Both the position numbers and the translations under genes were made by a program. From contig NC_092314.1 in the NCBI RefSeq assembly GCF_036785885.1, positions 13,351,638-13,415,637 of the forward strand: 64,000 nucleotides of DNA, written 5' to 3'. The notes under the pieces are model-generated. The model was not told the DNA's origin and searched no databases. It saw only the letters and a program-made list of their open reading frames with translations. Numbering within the stretch: position 1 is the first letter of the stretch; each line of letters opens with the position of its first letter. Positions 46,340 to 58,871 of this stretch are shown in pieces. The stretch comes from Coffea arabica (Eukaryota; Streptophyta; Magnoliopsida; Gentianales; Rubiaceae).

Positions 46340-48840
46340 CGACCTAGGTTCAATTCTTTCAATGAACTGAGTACAACTTCCTTGTTTGGATGATTGGGAT
46401 TTCTTGCTAAATGATTTTGAAAAAATCTCTTAAGCAGTCCTCCACCATGCACCTTTGCGTCTAAGAAACGCACTTATTTAGTAAGTGCTACAATAACATT
46501 CAAAAAACACGTTTAAAATACAAATTTCAAGATGGATAGTTTAAGATCGGCTTTTGTATTAGGGAAAAACGTATTAGAAAGTTTCAAGTCCGTAGGGTAC
46601 AGTTGGAGGGGAAGAAAGGAATTTGGCAAAGTTTAGCTCAAAGAGAAGCTTGCTCGTAAACTATTTTAATAATAAACTTTTGATCCCTCATCTATTTCAT
46701 GTATCAATTTATCCCTTGAACATTAAAAGGCACCAAAGTCAAATACTTTGGTTCATTCATTACTATTGTTATAGCAGACAGAATGAACAATATTTTTGTC
46801 CGCTAGAAATGAAGACATAACCCTAGTCAAACTCACAAAATATAACCCAAGTCAAGCTAGGTATTTTTTTGCAAATATCATATCAATAAGGCAAAATGGC
46901 CAATTTCATCCTTAAACTTTGTTGTGAGTGCCAATTTAGCCCCTAACTTTTATTTCTAATCAATTTGATACCTGACCTTATTTTGCAGTTTCAATCAAGG
47001 ACTTCTGCGGTGGCACCACTACCAAAAACCAATCTGGCTCCTAATTGACTAATTAACTAATGGTATTATAGGACTGTCATTCACAAGACCGTAACAAAAC
47101 AAATAAATTGTATAAAAAATCATTAGATAAAAGTTTTAAATTGTGTAAAAAATCGCAAGATAAAACTTTTTTAAAGTTTAATCTTGTTATTTTTTACACG
47201 ATTTACTTGATTTATAATAATCTAATGAGTGACGTTCTCAAAGTACCCTTAATTAGTTGGTTAATTAGGAGTCAGATCGGTTTTAGGTGATGGCACCACC
47301 ACGAAAGTCCTTAATTGGAACCGCAATGTAAGTTCACAAATCAATTCATCTAAGAATAAAAGTTAGGGGTTGAATCAATACTAGGGAAAAGGTTTATGGA
47401 TGAATTGACTATTTTCCCTATCAAGAAAGACTTTTAGGGAATTTTGACAAAATAATAATTAATTAGGATAATTGCACATAGGTCTGTCAATTAGGCCATC
47501 TGAATCGGACTTTAACAAGATTAGATTCGATTCATACAGTTAGTACCACTTTTGAGTTTTCGATTATAAGTTTCGAGTTGATAAATGTGAATCTCATATT
47601 TGACTTATAAAATATTCAAGTTGTGAGTCTAATTCGAGTTTAGTTCAAACTCACTTATTGCTCATTAATTTTCTTAATATAAGTACTATAACTATTAAGT
47701 TCTAAAGCTAATTTAACATCCACAAGACCACAACATTAAAACTATACACGAACCAGTAACAGTTCATTAAAAAATATATAAGCCAAGAATTTTCAACAAT
47801 AATATAGCCAATTAGTTCAAAGTATATGGAAAATAGTAATAAAAACATGGTCAACAGTCAATACATCTTCAAAGGTCCTCAATTTGCTTATCCCAAGATT
47901 TGTCCTTCTAAATCTTTTGATATAATTTTGTATATTTAATATTTCATATATATATTAATATATTTTGACGCATAACTCATAAGTATAAAGTATTATTATT
48001 ATATATTTAGATATATAATTATATATCAAAATATGAATAGATTGTATATAATTATATATATAGATGCAAATTAAAGAGTCGGACCTATATTGTATTTGAG
48101 TCTAATAAGATCTAAACTTAGCTCACATTGAATTCGAACATAATATTTAGGTCCAAAGTAAGCCTAATTCAATGAAAGATTATGCTCATCGAACTTTTTT
48201 TGGGGCCAAACAAGTTGAGATCGAATTGGCCTAACCCCATTAAAAGTCCTAACTGCATATATATATATGTTTGTCCTCTATATATATATGATGATCTCTC
48301 GACCTAGGTTCAATTTTTTCAATGAAATGCTTTTTTGCTCTTTTCATTATATATTAAGTGCATTTCATGAACTTAGTACAACTTCCTTGTTTGGATGATT
48401 GGGATTTCTTGCTAACTCATTTTGAAAAAATCTCTTAAGAGTCCTCCACCATGCTCCTTTATATCTTAGAAACACACTTATTAGAAAGTGCTACACTAAC
48501 TCTTTTTTAAAAAAAAAAAAAACGCTTAAAATACTTTCAAGACGGATAGTTTAAGATTGGCTTTTGTACTAGGAACAATGTACTAGAAAATTTTCTAGTC
48601 CTTAGAGTACAGTGGAAGGCGAATAAAGGAATTTGACAAAATTTAGCTCAAGAAGAAGTTGGCCCTAAACTCATTTAATAGTAAACTTTTGACCCCTCAT
48701 CTATTTCATATATCAATTTGGCCCTTGAACATTAAAAAGCATCAAATTCAAATATGTTTCTTCATTTATTGCTATTGTTAGAGCAAATGGAATTAATGAT
48801 ATTTTTGTCCATATATAAATCAAATAATCAAGACTTAATA
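46340..48840. repeat. Direct repeat of about 2 kb period in the 3' flank of CslG-C
   Basis: Units at about 46340-46810 and 48305-48840 correspond to those in R1 (18350-18890 and 20390-20840). The first unit lacks about 55 bp after 'tttcaatgaa' that the others have. Confidence 0.7.
46890..47418. mobile_element. Mutator-type MITE, R2 copy
   Basis: Same insertion as 18985-19497, with the same ends and the same flanking pair tatcaataa (46881-46889) and tatcaagaa (47419-47427). It therefore predates the R1/R2 duplication. Confidence 0.85.
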
Positions 48841-49372
48841 AGAGTAGTAGTAGATCATCATCTTCCTCAAATACCTCTCAAATTAGGACTTCTTGGCTCT
48901 TGATTTCCAAAGAAGAAGATGGATCAAGAGCGAGACAGTTCCAGGAGAGAACCTAACACCTCTTGTCTACCAATGTGGGTTGAGAAGCATTATAGGGACT
49001 TCATGGACAAGTTGGAACCCTAGCCGGAAACCTGCAAAATATCCTTTGCCTGGGGTATGATTGGTGAAAATGGTTGAATTTGAATTGGAAATTTGACATT
49101 CATGGCAATGTACCCTTTTCTAGGGCCAAGGATGCAAATTTTGGTAGTGGTTGAATGAAGAAATTTGTCATTGTTCAGTTGAGATCATACATGGTGTATT
49201 TCAAAGACTTGACAATAGAAAATCAAGTACAATTTGCTGAAGATTATGCAAATAGATGAGAGCGTAGAGCACGAATGGAGGCAAAAGTTCATTGTATGGA
49301 AGTTGATGTTAGAAAGCCTACTTCAAAGGGAAAGAAACTCTCGTGGCTCTTTGAATCACACGTGGTTCCATT
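48840..49372 (+). pseudogene. Unknown gene fragment, R2 copy
   Basis: A frame starting near 48919 reads MDQERDSSRREPNTSCLPMW and on to VEKHYRDFMDKLEP before a stop. Further on, KKFVIVQLRSYMVYFKDLTI and ENQVQFAEDYANR, then RRARMEAKVHCMEVD, lie in one strand with stops between. It keeps Trp where R1 has a stop, so it is the better-preserved copy. Family unknown. Confidence 0.35.
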
Positions 49373-49482
49373 CTAGTGGTAATATGACGTGGCTAAATGA
49401 AGGTCATTAGTCTTTATTGCAGTTAAAGGGAAGTGAAACGTAGTCGTGATGAGTCGTTGAATTTCGGGGATTTGAGGTAATG

Positions 49483-49765
49483 CATAGTTATTAAATCCGA
49501 TGCAGGCACCAGCACAACGAGGAGACGATTCTACAAGCAGTGGTTTAACTACGGATCAACTAGTCGAATCAGTGGTACTATAATATAATATTATAATAAT
49601 ATAATGTCTTTTAAGTTATTAAAAACAATGGAATTTTTTACCTGCTGATTGAACAGGACCAATTTTTTATTTTTACGGGTGCAACTATCGATTAAGGTTT
49701 GGTTAAGCAACTTGTTTGCCGAGTCAATTGGTCGAACCACTGAGGTGGCCAGTTTAATAACTATG
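49483..49765. mobile_element. Short TIR element, R2 copy
   Basis: The inverted ends CATAGTTATTAAATC and CATAGTTATTAAACT are better preserved than in R1 (21489-21772). The flanks aggtaatg and gtgtgatg match at 5 of 8 positions. No coding sequence. Confidence 0.6.
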
Positions 49766-49908
49766 GTGTGATGTGCAATTTTGTGTCGTGTGAAAAGACC
49801 AATTATCATTGCAAATTGTCTTGTGCAATTTTTTGGCCTTTTTTTTCTAGCCCTGTTATGGGTAGTCAGATGAAAATAAGATGGATATGTTTAATTGGTA
49901 GTTCAGCC

Positions 49909-50174
49909 AAGGGATGCAATCAAGTCTAATTGAACTCGAGTAGTACACTCAAAATCAACTTGAGTTAAAAAACTTGGACTTTTGCTCGAGCTCGAGCTTG
50001 TCAAGCTTGGTTTTATTTTGCCTTATTCGATTTCGTACAAACCGAATCCAATTGAGCTCAATTCGGGCTCAATCAAGCCTAATCAAGTTTAAGAAATATA
50101 AATTTATATTTTATATAATTTTAAATAATGGATAAAATAGACATTTCATACTAATAAATTTAAAAATTTTTAAA

Positions 50175-50223
<49 letters not shown>

Positions 50224-50334
50224 CTCGATTAAGAACTCGAACTCAGTCAATCCGAGTTCAAGCAAATTCAAGTTCAAACCTTAATCAATCAAACTCGCAA
50301 GCTATTTGATTGAGCTTGACTCATTGCACCCCTA
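49909..50334. mobile_element. hAT-like MITE, CTCGAG family, R2 copy
   Basis: Counterpart of 21918-22314. It contains a (TA)n run at about 50168-50219 where the R1 copy has a short (AC)n run. It ends about 155 bp from the CslG-C stop codon. Confidence 0.7.
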
Positions 50335-50489
50335 ACTTAACCACAATCCCTCAGTACAACTAGGACGTATAACCTTTTTCAATTTTTGTCTAATTGCTGA
50401 TCTCATGTAGACTACACACAACAATTACTTTTATTTCCAACGAAGGAATAGGTTTACAAGAGACTAAATAAAGCATAATACTAATACAT

Positions 50490-53400
50490 TTATATCTGTA
50501 GCATGAGAAAAGCTGCTAAATAGAGACCCGATGCCATAATAATTGAAGTGATGGTAGTCTTGGTAGGCATCTTTCCTTTATCAGTTCTGATAATCATGGC
50601 TTCGTAGATTGGCAAGCAATTTAACACGCCAAAACCAGCTATAAACAGCTGAACAAAAACATCTTCAGTGTTTCCTCCCTTGAGAACTAGCATTGTTCCA
50701 TAAAGGAAGGCAGCAAAATTTATGATTGCTGCGGTTGCTAATGGCAAGAAAATTGGTGCGGGAACCCCAAATTCAAAGAGCCCTTGATGGTATCTTTTGC
50801 TTTGTTCATCATCTACTGCTTTGCTTGTCACATTGAATCCATGTGTAGCAATGCCCAATATTTGCATGAGGTACTCAAGAGTTCCAAAAAGATAACATGT
50901 CAGTCCTCTAATGAGCCATATCCTCTGTTCACTCCACCACCTTCTTAGGGTTGCTTGGCTGAATAGGAATTCTAAACAGTCTTGTGCATATGCCCCAAGA
51001 AATAGGAAAGCATACAAGAAAAACCATGGACTGGTTACCTGCAGCATATCATGTAAAAAAATGTAGTTGAGACTCTCAGTGATTAATATGTCAGAACTCC
51101 TTCAACCTTTCATGTTCTTTGGTCTGTGAACATTTATAAGTACTTTTTCCATGTTCAAAGGACATTTACTCAGTACGGTTGAAATCTTGATTAGGTACCG
51201 TTTAAAACTTGGTTCAACATTTTAATACCAAATTGATTGATGAATACCAAAAGGGTAGATAACAAAACAAGCTTTCTCAAAATTTTCAGTAAATCATGGA
51301 ATGCAGATATTTGGACTGTTGTCATACATACCTTCGGGAAGATATAGATACCATTTAGGAGAGTTAGCTGAGGAAGAAAGGTATATATAGTGATGGAAAC
51401 TGACCAAAGAGGTAAGAAACCATACTGTATATAATCAAGACTCATCAGAGGCCCCCCCATAGCTTGTATACCAAAGGTTAATGGACTGTATTTGGAGAAT
51501 GAAAACTCAAGGAAGCCGACTGTCCATCGCTTAACCTGGTTCAGTGCATCCAGGAGAGAAATCGGTATGTTACCCAAAAATGCTGCCCTTTGGGGTTGGC
51601 AGAAGATAGACTTCCATCCTTGGCAATGAAGACGGTAACCAGTGTAGAGATCTTCCACTAAAGAGCCATATCTGAAGCCAATCTGATATTTTTTCCAAAT
51701 TAAACAAATTATTTCGGTCAAATTTACCTATAAAAAAGTGCATAGCTATGCTGAGTTGGTACAGCGAGGACAATCTACTATTGACTTTTCTTTGAATCCT
51801 CAAGGTAGTGATTGTTTGCAACGAGAATTGTAGGAGAGTGAAGGAAAGTTTTTTTTTCATGCGTGTTTTGATTAGTAGAGAAGTCAATCATATTCTTGCA
51901 CTTTCTTGCATTTTGTATCTTGCAAAATTTGTAGGATTTTGAAGGAAAATGATTAGAGGAAAAAATTTTAGTAATTACCTCTAACTTCCCATCTTCCTCC
52001 AAAACTTTTCTTGATAACAAAACTTAAACTGGAAAAAGATTTTCATTTTTCTTTACCTTACTTTTCCGCACTTCACTTTCCCACCCAATTTTCCCTCGAT
52101 TCAAATAAAGCCCAAGTGTTCAATTAAATTCAATGGTCGTATCATTTAGAAAGGCGCATACCTGTTCACCCCAATTGGTTTGGAACTCATAATTGCAACC
52201 TGCCACAGTGTTAGCCAGCTCTAAAATATGCTGAGACCTAAGTGACACCGAAACGCAACATAATTGGTAATACGTTCCATTCCAAGTTGATCAAGTTCCA
52301 GTCATCGAAAGTGTAGTCCACTGTTAATCCTGTTAAAAAGAAGGGAAAAAAGAATGAAAGAAAATTACTGACACCTGATGGGGTTCGTAACAACATGGTC
52401 AGGGCTCAACTGGGGCATTTCTGGCTGCAGCATCGCCGATGGACCACCAAAGAGAGCTCTACGCATGAAAAAGCATCCAGTGCCCATGCAATGAGGGCCT
52501 GTGAGTCCATCCATTCCCTTTGGATTGATGTGAAACCCACGTTGCATCTCGGATGAATAGATGTCATTCTTGTTTACGCCATGGAAACATTGAGGAAATT
52601 GGACATAGGCCAATTTAGGCCTAATTGAATTATCCATGAAGTAACAGAGCACATTGTATGGTGTCCTGGGGTTGTTTGAGAACATGTCACAGTCTAGGGT
52701 AAGAATTATAGGCGCGTTTGTCATAAGAGCTGATACTCGAAGCTATATAGGCAAGAAAGAAACAGAAATTAAATGGTTAGAGCTTGTAAAATGGTGTGAG
52801 TAAATCAAATTCACCAAATTGATGAGAGCTAAATTATCTAAAGTACGAACACGACACCTGGCTACAATGAATAACAACTTCGTCTCATTTTATCGAGGCT
52901 TTTGCTTTAATTTTTGTTCTACATTTTTTTTTTTTTAAGGATTGGGAGGATGTGGATGATAAGCATCAAATCCTTGTTAAACTCTTTAGATGTTGTTTAT
53001 TGGAAGTTTTTAAAATATGTATTATAGCTCCTTATTAGTAAGAGTGTGCAATTTTGAAAAAAAATCGATTTACCAACCGATTTTGATTTCAATTGGGAAC
53101 TTCAAAATCGGTAAATACGAAACTAGAAAGGAAATCAGAATTTTCGTTTTAGAATTGTATGAATTAAGTTCGAATTCAGGATTATGTTTTCCCAAATCAA
53201 AAATTCCGATTTCGAATTCACAATTCGAAAACGGTAAATTGGATACCTATTTCGAACTCAAATTCGTATATATACAATATACATATGCATATAATTAATA
53301 CATATATGTAATATAAAATATTTCTATGATATAATAATACCTCTAGGCTCTAACTACTAATTATATTATATAATAATAGTGAGTCTAATTAAGTTCGTTG

Positions 53401-56400
53401 TATACAAACAAAAATTAGAATCTAATTTAGCAAATTATATTATAAACTTGTAAGTTTAATTATAATGCAAAATTAGTAAAATTAGGCCGAATTCAGTGAA
53501 TTTGGTAAACTACCAAAATCGAAACGAAATCAAAATCGAAATTTGTGAATTCGAAATTGAAATCGGTCGAAACTTCTAATATCCAAATTTTCGAAAACTT
53601 TGAATTCATAGTTCTGATTAATCAAGATTGAATTAGATGCACAACCCTACTTATTAGTGAATATGTATATAAAATAAGGTGATTGGGAAAATGTTTTAAG
53701 TTTTTCTAAAATATGAACTTGGCCATCCAAACAAGACTGTCCTTTTTTTCCCTTTTTTTTTTAAAGACTTTTATTTGTTAACTCACTCTATTATGTTTGA
53801 AAGCTCGAGTTACTCCTTCTATATAAAGTTGATTTATGAATCTTAACTAAGCTTGATTAAAAAAAATGACCGTGTAAATATGGAGTTACTCCCTCTATAT
53901 AAAGTTGATTTATGAATCTTAACTAAGCTGATGCAAGAAAATTCCTAAAATCTTTTGTAAGAATTTATCCATGTCCTAATAATTCTTGAAGCCTTTGTTA
54001 CAAGTTTGGTTTTCATGCATATGCTCTAGCAATGGTACCATGCAAGTTTGGCTCAATTTGGACCGTCCATTGCATGCTACGATTATCGTACAATAGTATG
54101 TAAAATCTCTAATCAATACTAGTATGTTGGATTTACTACAAGATTTGGATAATCTCCAAATTTGTTGGGGAATCTTACCAGGGTATTCAAGGCTCCTGCT
54201 TTATAATGATGCGGACTAGTGATGCTTTTCTCTCTTGTAACATAAATGAGATTCGGCATAGAGTGGCCTGATACATCGATATCCTTGCCACTTTCAAGCA
54301 AAACCTGCTCAAATTCATGTAAATCAAATGAGAAAGAGGATTCTTGTTGCTCTGAGAATACCATCATTACATGTTAGCGTCATGTGAAATACTGGTAGTG
54401 CATGGATTTTTTAATGGTTTAAGCTATAAAATGGGAATAAATAGAGGAATTTATTAATTAATTTAAACAAAATTCTTGCATGACCTTGAAATGTTGATTT
54501 AAGACAAGAGTAGTAGTTATGGGAATTGGCCTTTTTTGTTAATCTTCCACCACAGAGCTATTTAGTTCTTCATGTTCGTTGTTACCAGATTTGAATTTGT
54601 ATAGTTCCTTTTTTTTTGTCAAATATTTGAACATTATAACTATGCTTCATTAAGCATATTAATCTGTCAATCCAATCCTAGTTTAATAATTGATACCTTC
54701 TTCTTTTCTGATAATTGTCGATGTAGAAAACCCCGTATGGAGTGAGTCAACAAGAGCTGACAAAAGGTGGGATTAAACTTTCAAGTCTTATCCCTGGAAT
54801 TTCAACCCTGGTTCTTAATTGATTTCAGTACCACGATTAGACCAAGGGCTCGCAAAATAGTCTGATTTTAATCACTTAACTTTGATTGTTAATTAAGTTT
54901 TGTTCATATATGAGTTTAATCCTTCATTTTCGGAATTCCATGCCTTAAATTCCTTGCAATTGAAAAATCTATTGCTTGAGACATTTGATCATGACATGAC
55001 AAAATGTGTATATCTTCTGTACCTAGTGAAAATATGATCATATTGGAATTAGAGGCCAAGCTACAGTAACTTCCAACTGGCCCTAAAAAAAACCTGCCAA
55101 CATAGGATCAATTGATGATCTAAATTAGATTAATAAATCAAGAACAGGATTTTGTGGTTTGGATTTAAATTTAAACGCATTCTTCATTGTGCAGTGTTTG
55201 GACCGACCTAAAATTGTAATAACATTTTTTGCATTCCATATGAGTATATATGCACAATAGTTGCATGGGTGTGCATAAACCTAGCATGGATATGTGCATG
55301 GTTTGGGTCAAATTCATAGTGTTAGGCTTCTAAGAAATAATTCAAGGGTAATAAACCTGAATCACTGTAGGATGATCTCGATGAGTGAATGTTTTGGTCC
55401 ATGGGCTAAAAGCCTCATGCTCTTGCTGACTGGTGATATATTGAGCTACCTTTCCATTCTCAACCACGTTTTCTATTCTTCTCTTCATATCCTCATACAT
55501 TATCTGTAACATGATCAAGATCATTTTCAGGAAATGCATGAATGTAATCATATTTTTTCTTGACAACAAAATGACAAAATGCAATTGTATCATTAACAAT
55601 CACTTATGATGATAATATTTTGTATTTAAAAACTTTAATGTGTGATAATTTATCTTACCATCTTAGTATTGTGTATCTTGCACTAAGTATTTTGAAACTC
55701 GGCTTGGATTGGTCAGCTCAATCTGTTGAATCAGGATTCAGCTAGTTGTCTGGTCTGAATTAATTGGCTAAATCGGATGGCAATTGACCTAGCCAAATAA
55801 ACGCGAAAAAAATCATTATAAACCGAAAAACCTATTTCTTCTTTTTTTTTTTTTTTGGGTTTTCTTGTGCCTTTTTGTCACTTTTTAAGTTTTCCTTAAT
55901 TTTTCTTGACCTGAGTTTGATAGTCAAAGCTTATGTAGGTAATTATTTTATTTTTTATATTTGGATGACTAGGACAATCATAAATATTTTTTTACATTTT
56001 TTTAATTTCAATTACAATCCTTATTTCTATGTTTTGTCAATCCTTATGTCTTATGAGTTTACTTATAAACTTAAAATTTGAAAACACAATAGGGGATAAT
56101 TTGTAGGTTTTATTTTATTATGTTGTTATATTTTAAATAATTGAAATATAGTTATGACTTCATTCAGTTTTTTTATTTTTTTGACCCGATCCAGCCGGTT
56201 GAACTGATTGGCATCTAACCCTTGAGTTTTGTCAAGTTGCTGCCCAATCCGAGCCTCAAAATACTGCCTCAAATTGATCCAAAATAATTGAGTTACTTTG
56301 CACGAAGTGATTTGACAAACAATAGAGATTGACGAGCAACTATTACAAGGAGGCCATTGGATTGGATGGAGCACAAATTGAGACAGTCCTTTCCTCTCTT

Positions 56401-58871
56401 TTGCTTTTTCCTTTTTTTATTGCTATTGAAAAGAAAGCAGTAGAAATGAATATCAAAACATGTTAGCATGTACAGCAAACAAAAAATAAGAATTTAAAAA
56501 GAAATATTCCTACAAGTCGGATGTCTAAACAAATGCTATCAAAGTCCTTTTGTGTACAAAAAGCAAACTACAAGTAAATATATCACTCTTTTGGCTTTTT
56601 TAGTTTTGCTTCGACTTGTGACCAATCAGTGTGTTTGAATAGGAGATTATTTGAAATAATTATTGTAATACTTTTTGTGATATGATGTATATTAAAAATT
56701 ATGTTTGTAATGTAAATAGATAAATTTTTTTCAAATCATGATTATCGAACACACTTTAGTCTTGTCTTCGTCTTCGTCTCCTAGCAATTATTTGATGCTA
56801 CAAGTCTTTTCCACTGAACGTCAAGTGGACAATATACTATGCACTAGACAACCTTTCTTAGACCAATTGAATACCACATCTTTTTTTTATATTTTTGGCT
56901 CAACTTGTACAATATATTCACATGAATTAACCAGTCAATGAAAGCTGTGTTATCAAGATTAATTAGAAATTAACTCAAAAATTAAAAAAAAATGCAATTC
57001 AAGAAATTCCACAAGATTAGTTCTAGGGCAAAATGCCTCAGTGGCTCTCAGACTATTATAAAAATTAACTTTTGACTATAGGTGGTAAATCAACCCATTT
57101 AACTAAATTTATCCATATCCATCCATGAATAGATGGGTATGGGTATCTTAAGTTTTTGCATATGGGTATAAATGGATTGCCCAATAATACCCATTTATTA
57201 TTGGGTAATCCATTAAATCCAATTAACCCATTTAGAATTGTCTTCCCCCAAACCTCCTTTCTTCCCCCACTCTTTTTTTCTCAGATTTTCATTTTGTCAT
57301 GATGTTAACTACTTTTGGTACATTATTATTATTATTTATTGATTTTATCCTATCATTTTATTTTCTCTTAGTTCGTTAACTTGCTCATTTTTCAGTATTA
57401 CCAATTTATGATAAGTTTTAACCTCTTTTCCTACCTTTCCAAAATGAAATTTTAAATTTACACACGAAAAAAATGTTAGAGGTTCAAAATTTTTGAATTA
57501 AATTTTTATGTTAACTTTTATAATACTTAGTTCAAATTTTTATATTCTTATTTTGCGACATAGAGTACAGATGGGAAAAATTTGAGAATTAGTTTATTGA
57601 ACATTATAAGTAAATATTTAAAACTAATAATGGGTGCAAAGAGTAGTATAAATTGATAACTTAGTTTGCAAAAATGAATTTAAATGAGTTTGTAAAAAGT
57701 TAAAATAAATGGGTTATAAATGGATAATCGGGTTATCCAATTCATTTGTTGACTTACCCATTTATACCCATCTAATTAAATGGGTATAAATTAGTTGACT
57801 CACTTATACACATCACCCATTTTAACGAACTCAAATCCATCCAAGTCACGCATTTTAACACTTCTACATTTAACCCTCCAATTATTAAATAGGCACTTTT
57901 AACTATCTAAGTAATTAAAATATATACACGTAATCCTTTTGTCACCTTAAGTCTTATGTTCAACAAAATAGTGAAGATAGTTGTTGACACTTTTGTTGCT
58001 ATTTTAGTTAGACATAATAACTCAAGATCACAAAAAGGGCTATAAGTATACATTTTCATTAATTGGAGGGCTAAAATTGCTCATTTTATAGTTGAAGAAT
58101 TAAAAGTTAAAATTTGTAATAGTTTGAGAGCCTGGACATTTTGCCCTTATTGCTAAGAATTAGCACAAGCATGAAAATCCATCCTCCATCAAACACGTGA
58201 AATTGGCAACTATTTTTGCTATGAAGACAAGTGAAAAAGACTAAAACTTAAAAAAGATATAAGTGCAACAAAAACAAATCTACCTTAATTTTCTCTGTCT
58301 TAGAGTTCTTTGTCTTCTGCAATCTGAAAAATTCAGCTGGGCTCCTGTCCAAGACCTTATTCTCCCTGCAAAAAGCTAACCAATGGGCTCCAAATTTAGC
58401 AGCTTCCATGATAGCAAAGAGAGTGAGCTCTGAGCCTCCATCATCAGAAACATAAATCGAAAGCTTCTCTGTCGGATAATCATATGCCATAACTGATAAA
58501 GCTGTGTTAACAATATCAATTGGTGGTTCTTTATACGGATCTGAAGTGCATATAAAGATGTCTATAGCTGGAAAATCTTTCTTGTCTATCATTTCTTCCA
58601 GGTTTTCTGGGAATACTTCACGAGTAACTGGACGTATTCGAAATCCCTGAGCTGTAAACCACAAGAAAGCTAGAAGAAGATCAGAGATGAACATGGAAAT
58701 GGATATGAAGAAGGATGGAAAGGTGGTGGAGGAGAAGAGTTTGAATGCATGGTGATAGAGTAGGAAAAGAAGAGCAATTGTGTAAACTACAGCAAATAAA
58801 TGGTTGAAAACTGTTCGACGCATAGACCTAATGGAGTGGAAAGGAGCCTTGAGCATGGTGGATGGCTCCAT
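50490..58871 (-). CDS. Cellulose synthase-like protein G, copy C (complete, 734 codons)
   Basis: Seven exons: 58284-58871, 55357-55503, 54179-54304, 52375-52742, 52162-52237, 51332-51682, 50490-51038. They match copy B exon for exon in length and phase and give 734 codons plus stop. Catalytic motifs are VSDDGGSEL, TLDCDMF, GSLVEDLYTG and QVKRW. Two N-terminal and about six C-terminal membrane segments are evident, so a Golgi or ER membrane GT2 enzyme is expected. C keeps the residues usual at sites where B differs (GTGCF, SMRRT). Exon 1 differs from B at 9 of 196 residues; exons 5-7 differ at about 4 residues, all but one in exon 7. The donor sugar and acceptor cannot be told from the sequence; CslG/CslM relatives that glucuronosylate triterpenoids are one possibility. 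An in-frame ATG at 58919 would add 16 codons. Intron 3 is 1.4 kb against 0.36 kb in B. Confidence 0.92.
50539..52370. other. Probable gene conversion tract, R2 side
   Basis: Partner of 22513-24344; see that entry for counts. The right edge falls at the exon 4 donor, where B reads GTCTCAG and C reads GTGTCAG. Confidence 0.7.
53039..53649. mobile_element. hAT-type MITE in intron 3 of CslG-C
   Basis: It starts TAAGAGTGTGCA and ends with the complement of TAGGGTTGTGCA. A perfect 8 bp duplication cttattag flanks it (53031-53038 and 53650-53657). The interior has inverted 'aaaatcgaaat' type repeats. CslG-B intron 3 lacks it. Confidence 0.85.
53811..53929. repeat. Two-copy tandem repeat, 73 bp period, in intron 3 of CslG-C
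   Basis: 'gagttactcc(t/c)tctatataaag' followed by 'ttgatttatgaatcttaac' occurs at about 53811 and again at about 53884. No coding role is seen. Confidence 0.75.
55687..56265. mobile_element. TIR element in intron 1 of CslG-C
   Basis: Counterpart of 26359-26924. The ends GTATTTTGAAACTCGGCTTGG and GTATTTTGAGGCTCGGATTGG pair well here. AT-rich, no coding sequence. Confidence 0.6.
56631..56754. mobile_element. MITE in intron 1 of CslG-C only
   Basis: The ends GTGTGTTTGAATAGGAG and GTGTGTTCGATAATCATG are inverted repeats. It is related to the MITE at 31481-31660. CslG-B has the empty site ('accaatcagtgtcttggtc', near 29770). Confidence 0.65.
57079..57866. mobile_element. TIR-like insertion in intron 1 of CslG-C
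   Basis: It starts TAGGTGGTAAATCAACCCAT and ends with the complement of TAGAAGTGTTAAAATGCG. Subterminal 'acccatttaa' and 'gatgggtat' repeats lie in both orientations. CslG-B lacks it: the flanks there join as 'tttttgactatttaattatt' near 30095. The target duplication is not preserved. Probably a hAT-type non-autonomous element. Confidence 0.6.
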
